Shown in pieces: positions 13,632 through 22,097 of a DNA stretch of 64,000 nucleotides (the first letter of the stretch is position 1; each line of letters begins with the position of its first letter). The DNA lies in contig NW_027478389.1 of assembly GCF_051014685.1 (NCBI RefSeq), positions 1,612,001-1,676,000 on the forward strand. The letters run 5' to 3'. The stretch comes from Ptiloglossa arizonensis. Its lineage: Eukaryota > Arthropoda > Insecta > Hymenoptera > Colletidae. The position numbers were made by a program, and so were the translations under genes. The notes beneath the pieces were generated by a model. The model did no database searches. It saw nothing but the letters and a program-made list of their open reading frames with translations, and was not told the origin of the DNA.

Positions 13632-13633
13632 TG
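13629..13633 (+). promoter_or_regulatory. TAATG stop-start overlap between ORF1 and ORF2
   Basis: ORF1 ends with TAA at 13629-13631 and ORF2 starts with ATG at 13631-13633, sharing the A. The same UAAUG junction in the R1-clade element SART1 is known to support ORF2 translation by termination and reinitiation. By analogy, ORF2 here would be made at a low level by ribosomes finishing ORF1. This is inferred from the layout only. Confidence 0.8.
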
Positions 13634-16600
13634 GCTCCCCGCCTCCTCCTGCAGGCCAACCTCAACCACTGCCGTGCAGCGCAGGACCTGATGTGTCAGA
13701 CGCTGGCGGAGTGGGGGGGTGGTCTGGCAGTCGCCGCCGAGCCGTACCGCGTCCCCGACCATCCGCATTGGATGGGGGATGCGGCCGGCTTGGTGGCGGC
13801 TGTGTGGCAGGGCGGTGACGGGTCCCCTCCGTTCTCCTTACTGGAGAACGGGGCGGGATTCGTCGCCGTCCAGTGGGGGGGAGTCGCCGTGGTGGGGTGC
13901 TACGTTTCGCCCAACTGCGGCCTTGCTGCCTTCGAGCAGTACTTGGCCGGGGTGGAGGCGTGCCTCACAAGGATTGCGCCCCGGCCGGTGCTGGTCCTGG
14001 GGGACTTCAATGCCTGGTCTGTGGCATGGGGGTCCCCCAGGACCAATCGGAGGGGCGAGGCTCTGGGCGACTGGGCGGCGGGCTTCGACCTCCGGTTGAT
14101 TAACCGGGGGTCGGAGCTGACGTGCGTGCGGCGCGGGGGAGGGTCCATAGTGGATTTGACGTTTGGATCCCCCGGCGCCGCGCGTATGGTGTCCGGGTGG
14201 GACGTGGTGGTGGGGGAGGAGACATTATCGGACCACCGGTATATCCGCGTGGTCTTGACCTCCCCCGAGGCCGCCGCGGCCCCGCACCGACACCTCCGCC
14301 CGGGAGCGGGTAGCGCCCCACCACCACCACGCAGATGGGCGCTTCGGCGCCTTGACAAGGACGTCCTGGTGGCAGCCGCTCTGGCCGAAACCTGGCCTCG
14401 ACGGGAGACCAGGCTGCCCGACCTGGAGGGGGCCGTGGCTCGGCTCGGGAGCGCCGTCGCGCGCATTTGCGACGCGGCGATGCCCCGGGCCGGGCCGCGG
14501 TCTCCTCGTCGGGCGGTGTACTGGTGGTCGGGCGAAATCGGGGAATTGCGGACAGCATGCGTCCGGGCCCGACGCCAGTACACCCGCGCGCGTCGTCGGG
14601 CCGGACGGAACGGCGACGACGGCGCGCGGGCTAGGGCGGCGGAACTGTACGAGTCCTATCGCGCGGGAAAGAGGGCTCTGCAGGTCGCCATCAAACGGGC
14701 CAAGGCCCAGAGCTGGAAGGAGCTCCTCGAGACCCTCGAGCGGGATCCATGGGGGCGCCCATACCGGATAGTTCTGAATAAACTCCGGCCATGGGCGCCC
14801 CCGATCACCGAGGGTCTCGACCCCCAGCTCTTGAGGGACGTGGTCGACACGCTCTTCCCGATCGTGGGGGAGAGCGGGCCACGTCCCTCTGCGGACCCGA
14901 CCACCTGGTCCGCGGAGCTGGGGGTCTCGGCTGGGGAGCTAGCCGCGGCCATCCGAAGGCTCGGGGCGAAGGATACTGCCCCGGGTCCTTCGGGAGTGCC
15001 CGGCCGAGTCTTGGTCTTGGCCGCGGACGTCCTGGGTGACGGCCTCCGGGAGCTATTCGACCGCTGCCTGGAGGCCGGGCGATTCCCCTCCGCATGGAAG
15101 GTGGCCCGAATGGTCCTCCTCCGGAAAGAGGGTAGGCCCGCGGACTCTCCGTCAGCGTACCGGCCGATTTGCCTGCTCGACGATGTGGGCAAGCTCCTAG
15201 AAAGAGTCGTGGCGGCCCGCATCGTCGGGCACCTGTCGCGGGGTGGGCCCGGGCTGGCGGAGTGCCAGTTCGGGTTCCGGGAGGGCCGGTCGACGATCGA
15301 CGCGATTCGACGCGTCCGGTCCCTCTCGGCCTCGGCGGTCTCCCGGGGTGGGGTGGCATTGGCGGTGTCCTTGGACATCGCCAATGCGTTTAACACCCTA
15401 CCCTGGGCGGCGATTAGGCGGGGGCTTGAGGAACATCGAGTCCCCGCCTACCTTAGGGCAGTCGTCGAGGACTACCTCCGCGACAGGTGGATCGAGTATC
15501 CGGGCCGGTGCGGGACGGAGAGGAGAGCGGTGTACTCCGGGGTTCCGCAGGGGTCGGTGTTAGGACCCCTGCTGTGGAACCTCGGGTACGACACCGTCCT
15601 GCGGGCCGAAGACCTCCCCGACGGCGTCAGTCTGACATGTTACGCGGACGACACCTTGTTGTTGGCCGTCGGGGGGGACTGGAGGGGGGCTGTTCGGGCC
15701 GCCGAGGACGGTGTCCGGCGCGTCGTCTCCCGGATCAGGGGGATCGGTTTGGAGGTGGCTCTCCACAAAACCGAGGTACTCGGGATGTATAGACCCCGGG
15801 GAGAGCCGCCTCCCCCCCTGATCCGGGTGGGTGAGACAGACGTCGAGGTGAGGTCTCAGATGAAATATCTGGGACTTCACCTCGACAGCCACTGGCGCTT
15901 CGAGGGCCATTTCCGGGCCCTGGCCCCGCGGTTGGAGAGGATAGTTGGCGCTTTGGGCCGTATCCTCCCCAACCTGCGGGGCCCGAGTGACCGGGTTCGC
16001 CGCCTCTACGCGGGAATGGTCCACTCGGTGGCCCTATACGGGGCCCCCGTTTGGGCGGGCGACCTGGCCGCCTCCCGGCGCAGCAAGGTATTGCTGCGCC
16101 GGGTTCAAAGGCGGCTTGCACTGCGGATCGCCCGGGGGTACCGGACCGTTTCGTATGAGGCGGCGAGCGTCCTGTCAGGGCTACCCCCGGCGGACTTGAT
16201 CGCGGGCGCGCATGCGGCTTTCTACGAGGGCCGCATGCGCGCCCGCGAGGATGGGGTGGTCCTGGCGGGCTGCGAGGTGGAGGCCCTGAGGCGCCAGGCC
16301 CGGGAGTCCATGCTGCAGCTTTGGCAGCAGCGGCTGGCCGAGCCGTTGTTCGGCCAGAGGACTGTCCGGGCTATCCGGCCGGTCCTGTTTGAGTGGCTGG
16401 GTAGGCGCTTCGGCTCACTCACCTACCGGTTGGTGCAGGTGCTGTCCGGGCACGGATGCTTCGGTCAGTACCTGTGCCGGATCGGTGTGGAAGAGGCGGC
16501 GCGCTGCTGGCACTGTCCAGCGGACGAGGACACGGCGCAACACACCCTCGAGGTGTGTCCGGCCTGGGGGGTGGAGCGCCGTGTCCTCACGGCCGTGATT

Positions 16601-16804
16601 GGGGCGGACCTATCGCTGCCGGGCGTGGTACAGGCCATGCTCGGCAGCGAGACGAAGTGGCGGGCCGTGGCCTCCTTCTGCGAGGAGGTAATCTCGCGGA
16701 AGGAGGCCGCGAGCCGCATTCGCGAGAGCGGGAGACCGCGAGCGAGGCCTCGTCCGAGGCCGGGGGCGGGTGGGCCTCCGGAAGGGCTGGCGAGGCCACC
16801 CTGA
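13631..16804 (+). CDS. ORF2: endonuclease / reverse transcriptase of an R1-clade element
   Basis: Complete 1057-residue enzyme for target-primed reverse transcription: it nicks the target DNA and copies the element RNA onto the exposed 3' end. Residues 1-212 form an apurinic-type endonuclease with N10, E37, Y91, GDFNAWS (D125, N127), SIVDLTF (D175) and SDH (H202) all present. Reverse transcriptase spans about residues 430-770: motif A has D582 in SLDIANAF, motif B is SGVPQGSVLGPLLWN (636-650), and motif C is YADD (671-674; DNA 15641-15652). A C-terminal zinc knuckle follows, C959-C962-H971-C976 (C-x2-C-x8-H-x4-C), then an Arg/Pro-rich tail. There is no RNase H domain. The start is the ATG overlapping the ORF1 stop, and the endonuclease begins only a few residues later, so no upstream start is needed. 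No frameshift or stop interrupts it, and it may encode a working enzyme. Confidence 0.95.
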   Translation: MAPRLLLQANLNHCRAAQDLMCQTLAEWGGGLAVAAEPYRVPDHPHWMGDAAGLVAAVWQGGDGSPPFSLLENGAGFVAVQWGGVAVVGCYVSPNCGLAAFEQYLAGVEACLTRIAPRPVLVLGDFNAWSVAWGSPRTNRRGEALGDWAAGFDLRLINRGSELTCVRRGGGSIVDLTFGSPGAARMVSGWDVVVGEETLSDHRYIRVVLTSPEAAAAPHRHLRPGAGSAPPPPRRWALRRLDKDVLVAAALAETWPRRETRLPDLEGAVARLGSAVARICDAAMPRAGPRSPRRAVYWWSGEIGELRTACVRARRQYTRARRRAGRNGDDGARARAAELYESYRAGKRALQVAIKRAKAQSWKELLETLERDPWGRPYRIVLNKLRPWAPPITEGLDPQLLRDVVDTLFPIVGESGPRPSADPTTWSAELGVSAGELAAAIRRLGAKDTAPGPSGVPGRVLVLAADVLGDGLRELFDRCLEAGRFPSAWKVARMVLLRKEGRPADSPSAYRPICLLDDVGKLLERVVAARIVGHLSRGGPGLAECQFGFREGRSTIDAIRRVRSLSASAVSRGGVALAVSLDIANAFNTLPWAAIRRGLEEHRVPAYLRAVVEDYLRDRWIEYPGRCGTERRAVYSGVPQGSVLGPLLWNLGYDTVLRAEDLPDGVSLTCYADDTLLLAVGGDWRGAVRAAEDGVRRVVSRIRGIGLEVALHKTEVLGMYRPRGEPPPPLIRVGETDVEVRSQMKYLGLHLDSHWRFEGHFRALAPRLERIVGALGRILPNLRGPSDRVRRLYAGMVHSVALYGAPVWAGDLAASRRSKVLLRRVQRRLALRIARGYRTVSYEAASVLSGLPPADLIAGAHAAFYEGRMRAREDGVVLAGCEVEALRRQARESMLQLWQQRLAEPLFGQRTVRAIRPVLFEWLGRRFGSLTYRLVQVLSGHGCFGQYLCRIGVEEAARCWHCPADEDTAQHTLEVCPAWGVERRVLTAVIGADLSLPGVVQAMLGSETKWRAVASFCEEVISRKEAASRIRESGRPRARPRPRPGAGGPPEGLARPP

Positions 16805-16954
16805 GAGCGGCGGGCGGGGGTGCGTAGCCCTTGAGGCTCGTGCCACCGCCCGTCGTCTGAGGGGTGGGAGGAATAAGGGACGGCGACGCTCTCGAGGGCG
16901 GAGAGGCCAGAGCCGCCCTCGGGAGCGTAGGAGCCGGGGTGCGGCCGCGCCGAC

Positions 16955-16976
16955 GGCACGGTCCCAGGGCCGTGCC
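16955..16976 (+). other. 3' UTR inverted repeat 1 (7-bp stem)
   Basis: Arms ggcacgg (16955-16961) and ccgtgcc (16970-16976) are perfect complements around an eight-base loop. Confidence 0.6.
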
Positions 16977-17006
16977 TCCGGCGCGGCTATGGGGGCCGTG
17001 GGCGGT

Positions 17007-17042
17007 CGCGAGTGTGGGACTCGCGGCCGCCCTCGGGCGGCC
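17007..17042 (+). other. 3' UTR inverted repeats 2 and 3, back to back
   Basis: Arms cgcgagt (17007-17013) and actcgcg (17019-17025) close a five-base loop. Directly after, ggccgccc (17025-17032) and gggcggcc (17035-17042) form a second stem. The two share or abut one base at 17025, so they would stack or compete. Confidence 0.6.
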
Positions 17043-17053
17043 CCCGGGAGTGG

Positions 17054-17086
17054 GACGTCGGAGCAGTGTGGCCCTGCTCCGACGTC
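17054..17086 (+). other. 3' UTR inverted repeat 4 (13-bp perfect stem)
   Basis: Arms gacgtcggagcag (17054-17066) and ctgctccgacgtc (17074-17086) are perfect complements with a seven-base loop, tgtggcc. Confidence 0.8.
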
Positions 17087-17111
17087 GGGCGCCAGAGCGC
17101 CGAGGAGAAAA

Positions 17112-17148
17112 CAGGGAAGGGAGGGTGAAGTACCCCCTCCCTTCCCTG
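17112..17148 (+). other. 3' UTR inverted repeat 5 (14-bp perfect stem)
   Basis: Arms cagggaagggaggg (17112-17125) and ccctcccttccctg (17135-17148) are perfect complements with a nine-base loop. The left arm is all purine after its first base, so the stem is a purine/pyrimidine duplex. Confidence 0.8.
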
Positions 17149-17181
17149 GAACGGGAGGACACGGGCGCGAGAGCCCTGCAC

Positions 17182-17228
17182 GGGGGAGCACCTGATGTTA
17201 TGATGTCTTCGGTCCCAGGTGCTCCCCC
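17182..17228 (+). other. 3' UTR inverted repeat 6 (13-bp perfect stem)
   Basis: Arms gggggagcacctg (17182-17194) and caggtgctccccc (17216-17228) are perfect complements with a 21-base AT-richer loop. This is the last long stem before the 3' end, about 150 bp upstream of the A-tail. Confidence 0.8.
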
Positions 17229-17373
17229 TGCATAGTGCGAGGATGGCCACCGTGGTGGGTTTTAGTGGGTAGGTCCCGCGCCCGATGGGTTTCCTTCCGG
17301 GCGCGGGGAATCCCACATTCCCCCCGCCCCTCCCCAGGCGGCGGGGGGGTCTTTCGAAGATTTCCCCCACGTT

Positions 17374-17390
17374 AATAAAAAAAAAAAAAA
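17374..17390 (+). promoter_or_regulatory. Polyadenylation-type signal merged with a 14-A tail
   Basis: AATAAA at 17374-17379 runs directly into an A tract, giving 14 consecutive A's at 17377-17390. The 3' target duplication begins at the next base. An A-tail at this end is what target-primed reverse transcription of a polyadenylated RNA leaves. With the signal this close to the tail, AATAAA may simply be the element's 3' end followed by A's. Confidence 0.85.
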
Positions 17391-17403
17391 GGCCATAGTA
17401 GTT
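17391..17403 (+). repeat. Target-site duplication, 3' copy (ggccatagtagtt)
   Basis: Exact copy of 12802-12814, followed by attggattcgagtatcag, which is the normal continuation of the satellite monomer. Removing the element and one copy restores an uninterrupted monomer. Confidence 0.95.
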
Positions 17404-20400
17404 ATTGGATTCGAGTATCAGACTTGCGAAAGTTTTGGTGATTTCTCAACCATTCCTTAAATTCAAACTCCCATGTCTCGCGAACGGATTGACGAACTCG
17501 AGAAATTCCTATTGCATGTGAAAGCAGAAAGTCGCCCGATTACAACGGTATGTGTATGTTTCCCCTAGGCCTTTGTAGTTATTGGTTTCGAGTATCAGAC
17601 TTGTGAAAATTTTGATGGTTTCTCAACCATTCCTTATTTTCTAACTTCCATGTCTGGCGAACGGATTGACGAACTCGAGAATTTCCTATTGCACCTGAAA
17701 GTAGAAACTCGCCCGATGTCAATGGTATGTGTACTTTTCCCCTAGGCCATTCCAGTTATTGGTTTCGAGTATCAGACTTGCGAATATTTTGATGGTTTCT
17801 CAACCATTCCTTATTTTCTCACTTCCATATCTCGCGAACGCATTGACGAACTCGAGAAATTCCTGTTGTATCTGAAAGTAGAAACTCGCCCGATTACAAT
17901 GGTGTGTGTACTTTTGCCCTAGGCCATAGTAGTTATTGGTTTCGAGTACCAGACTTGCGAAAATTGGGATGGATTCTCAACCATTGCTTAACTTCAAACT
18001 CCATATCTCACGAACGGATTGACGAACTCGAGAAATCCCTGTTGCATCTGAAAGCAGAAACACGCCCGATTACAACGGTATGTGTACTTTTCCCCTAGGC
18101 CATTCCAGTTATTGGTTTCGAGTATCAGACTTGCGAAAATTTTGATGGTTCCTCAACCATTCCTTAACTTCACACTTCCATATCTCGCGAACGGATTGAC
18201 CAACTCGAGAATTTCCTATTGCATCTGAAAGCAGAAACTCGCCCGATTACAACGGTATGTGTATTTTTGCCCTAGGCCATAGTAGTTATTGGTTTCGAGT
18301 ATTAGACTTGCGAAAATTGGGATGGATTCTCAACCATTGCTTAACTTCAAACTCCCATATCTCACGAACGGATTGACGAACTCGAGAAATCCCTGTTGCA
18401 TCTGAAAGTAGAAACCCGCCCGATTACAGACATATGTGTGTTTTCCTCCTAGGCTTTTGTAGTTATTGGTTCGAGTATCAGACTTGTGAAAATTTTGATG
18501 GTTTCTCAACCATTCCTTAGCTTCAAACTCCCATATCCCGAGAACGGATTGACGAACTCGAGAAATTCCTATTGCATGTGAAAGCAGAAAGTCGCCCGAT
18601 TACAACGGTACGTGTATTTTTGCCCCAGGCAATAGTAGTTATTGGTTTCGAGTATCAGACTTGCGAAAATTTTGATGGTTTTTCAACCATTCCTTAACTT
18701 CCAACTCCCATATCTCGCGAACGCATTGACGAACTCGAGAAATTCCTGTTGTATCTGAAAGTAGAAACTCGCCCGATTACAATGGTGTGTGTATTTTTCC
18801 CCTAGGCCATTGTAGTTATTGGTTTCGAGTATTAGACTTGCGAAAATTTTGATGGTTCCTCAACCATCCTTAACTTCACACTTCCATATCTCGCGAACGG
18901 TTTGACCAACTCGAGAATTTCCTATTGCATCTGAAAGCAGAAACTCGCCGATTACAACGGTATGTGTATTTTTGCCCTAGGCCATAGTAGTTATTGGTTT
19001 CGAGTATCAGACTTGCGAAAATTGGGATGGTTTTCTCAACCATTGCTTAACTTCAAACTCCCATATCTCACGAACGATTGACGAACTCGAGAAATCCATG
19101 TTGCATCTGAAAGTAGAAACCCGCCCGATTACAAAGATATGTGTGTTTTCTTCCTCCTAGGCCTTTGTAGTTATTGGTTTCGAGTATCAGACTTGCGAAA
19201 ATTTTGATGGTTTCTCAACCATTCCTTAGCTTCAAACTCCCATACCCCGAGAACGGATTGACGAACTCGAGAAATTCCTATTGCATGTGAAAGCAGAAAG
19301 TCGCCCGATTACAACGGTACGTGTATTTTTGCCCCAGGCAATAGTAGTTATTGGTTTCGAGTATCAGACTTGCGAAAATTTTGATGGTTTTTCAACCATT
19401 CCTTAACTTCCAACTCCCATATCTCACGATCGGATCGACGAACTCGAGAATTTCCTATTGCATCTGAAAGCAGAAACACGCCCCATTACAACGGTATGTG
19501 TACCTTTCCCCTAGGCCATTCCTGTTATTGGTTTCGAGTATCAGGCTTGCGAAAATTTTGATGGTTCCTCAACCATTCCTTAACTTCACACTTCCATATC
19601 TCGCGAACGGATTGACCAACTCGAGAATTTCCTATTGCATCTGAAAGCAGAAACTCGCCCGATTACAACGGTATATGTATTTTTCCCCTAGGCCATTGTA
19701 GTTATTGGTTTCGAGTATCAGACTTGCGAAAATTTTGATGGTCTTTCAACCATTCCTTAACTTCAAACTCCCATATCTCGCGAACGGATTGACTAACTCG
19801 AGAAATTCCTGTTGCATCTGAAAGTAGAAACTCGCCCGATTACAATGGTGTGTGTACTTTTCCCCTAGGCCATTCCAGTTATTGGTTTCGAGTATCAGAC
19901 CAGCGAAAATTTTGATGGTTTCTCAACCATTCCTTAAATTCAAACCCCCATTTCTCGCGAACGGATTGACGAACTCGAGAAATTCCTATTGCATCTGAGA
20001 ACAGAGACTCGCCCGATTACAATGGTATGTGTACTTTTCCCCTAGGCCATTCCACTTATTGGTTTCGAGTATCAGACTTGCGAAAATTTTGATGGTTTCT
20101 CAACCATTCCTTAACTTCACACTTCCATATCTCGCGAACGGATTGACCAACTCGAGAATTTCCTATTGCATCTGAAAGCAGAAACTCGCCCGATTACAAC
20201 GGTATATGTGTTTTTCCCCTAGGCCATTGTAGTTATTGGTTTCGAGTATCAGACTTGCGAAAATTTTGATGGTTTTTCAACCATTCCTTAACTTCCAACT
20301 CCCATATCTTACGATCGGATTGACGAACTCGAGAATTTCCTATTGCATCTGAAAGCAGAAACTCGCCCGATTACAACGGTATGTGTATTTTTGCCCTAGG

Positions 20401-22097
20401 CCATAGTAGTTATTGGATTCGAGTATCACACTGGCGAAAATTTTGGTGATTTCTCAACCATTCCTTAACTTCAAACACCCATATCTCGCGAACGCATTGA
20501 CGAACTCGAGAAATTCCTGTTGTATCTGAAAGTAGAAACTCGCCCGATTACAAAGGTGTGTGTACTTTTCCCCTAGGCCATTCCAGTTATTGGTTTCGAG
20601 TATCAGACCAGCGAAAATTTTGATGGTTTCTCAACCATTCCTTAACTTCAAACTCCCATATCTCACGAACGGATTGACGAACTCGAGAAATCCCTGTTGA
20701 ATCTGAAAGCAGATACTCGCCCGATTACAACGGTCTGAGTATTTCTCCCCTAGGCCATTGTAGTTATTGGTTTCGAGTATCAGACTTGCGAAAATTGTCA
20801 ATGTTTCTCAACCATTGCTTAACTTCAAACTCCCATATCTCACGAACGGATTGACGAACTCGAGAAATCCCTGTTGCACCTGAAAGTAGAAACCCGCCCG
20901 ATTACAAAGATATGTGTGTTTTCCTCCTAGGCCTTTGTAGTTATTGGTTTCGAGTATCAGACTTGCGAAAATTTTGATGGTTTCTCAACCATCCCTTAAC
21001 ATCAAACTCCCTTATCCCGCGAACGGATTGACGAACTCGAGAAATTCCTATTGCATGTGAAAGCAGAAAGTCGCCGATTACAACGGTATGTGTATTTTTC
21101 CCCTAGGCCTTTGTAGTTATTGGTTTCGAGTATCAGACTTGCGAAATTTTGATGGTTTTTCAACCATTCCTTAACTTCCAACTCCCATATCTCACGATCG
21201 GATCGACGAACTCGAGAATTTCGTACTGCATCTGAAAGCAGAAACACGCCCGATTACAACGGTATGTGTACTTTTCCCCTAGGCCATTCTAGTTATTGGT
21301 TTCGAGTATCAGACTTGCGATAATTTTGATGGTTCCTCAACCATTCCTTAACTTCACACTTCCATATCTCGCGAACGGATTGACCAACTCGAGAATTTCC
21401 TATTGCATCTGAAAGCAGAAACTCGCCCGATTACAACGGTATGTGTATTTTTGCCCTAGGCCATAGTAGTTATTGGTTTCGAGTATCAGACTTGCGAAAA
21501 TTGGGATGGTTTCTCAACCATTGCTTAACTTCAAACTCCCATATCTCACGAACGGATTGACGAACTCGAGAAATCCCTGTTGCATCTGAAAGTAGAAACC
21601 CGCCCGATTACAAAGATATGTGTGTTTTCCTCCTAGGCCTTTGTAGTTATTGGTTTCGAGTATCAGACTTGCGAAAATTTTGATGGTTTCTCAACCATTC
21701 CTTAGCTTCAAACTCCCATACCCCGAGAACGGATTGACGAACTCGAGAAATTCCTATTGCATGTGAAAGCAGAAAGTCGCCCGATTACAACGGTACGTGC
21801 ATTTTTGCCCCAGGCAATAGTAGTTATTGGTTTCGAGAATCAGACTTGCGAAAATTTTGATGGTTTTTCAACCATTCCTTAACTTCCAACTCCCACATCT
21901 CACGATCGGATCGACGAATTCGAGAATTTCCTATTGCATCTGAATGCAGAAACACGCCCCATTACAACGGTATGTGTACCTTTCCCCTAGGCCATTCCTG
22001 TTATTGGTTTCGAGTATCAGACTTGCGAAAATTTTGATGGTTTCTCAACCATTCCTTAACTTCGAACTCCCATATCTCGCGATCGGATTGACGAACT

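Larger units (their letters stand above)
16805..17376 (+). other. 3' untranslated region of the retrotransposon
   Basis: GC-rich, with no recognisable protein domain in any frame, running from the ORF2 stop to the A-tail. It carries at least six perfect inverted repeats in a row from 16955 to 17228, each with a short loop, then weaker ones near 17305-17323 (ggggaat/attcccc) and 17350-17360 (tctt/aaga around ttcgaa). In this clade the 3' end of the RNA is the part the reverse transcriptase must recognise, so structured RNA here is plausible. Confidence 0.8.
12815..17390 (+). mobile_element. R1-clade non-LTR retrotransposon inserted in the satellite (5'-truncated)
   Basis: A 4576-bp block of visibly GC-rich sequence interrupts the AT-leaning satellite. 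In order it carries ORF1 with three zinc knuckles, ORF2 with an apurinic-type endonuclease, reverse transcriptase (YADD) and a C-terminal CCHC knuckle, then a 3' UTR, AATAAA and 14 A's. It has no terminal repeats and no RNase H domain that I can recognise. Exact 13-bp target duplications flank it. This plan and the ORF2 motifs fit the R1 clade (R1, TRAS, SART and relatives). Jockey and I elements are less likely because motif B runs on into GPLLWN, and an I-type RNase H is absent. The 5' end appears truncated because the ORF1 frame is open from the first base of the element. Intact ORF2 and identical target copies suggest recent insertion. The element is absent from every duplicated satellite block in the window. 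Confidence 0.95.

Noticed and set aside
13900..15396. Minus-strand frames of 150-250 codons inside the retrotransposon (e.g. 14656-15396, 13900-14583)
   Set aside because: They lie opposite ORF2 in GC-rich DNA, where stop codons are rare, and show no recognisable domain; ORF2 explains the same bases with complete motifs.
17112..17228. Hairpins read as bacterial rho-independent terminators
   Set aside because: No T-run follows the stems and the element is a eukaryotic retrotransposon; they are treated as 3' UTR RNA structures.
16587..17370. Frames of 120-190 codons on both strands in the 3' UTR region
   Set aside because: Low-complexity Arg/Pro/Gly translations produced by GC-rich, inverted-repeat DNA; no motif and no family resemblance.
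12815..17390. Insertion in 28S rDNA, as for canonical R1
   Set aside because: Both flanks are the 177-bp satellite, in phase, with an exact target duplication; no rDNA sequence is present.
12815..17390. LTR retrotransposon or DNA transposon
   Set aside because: There are no terminal direct or inverted repeats, no protease, integrase or transposase; the A-tail and endonuclease-RT order fit a non-LTR element.
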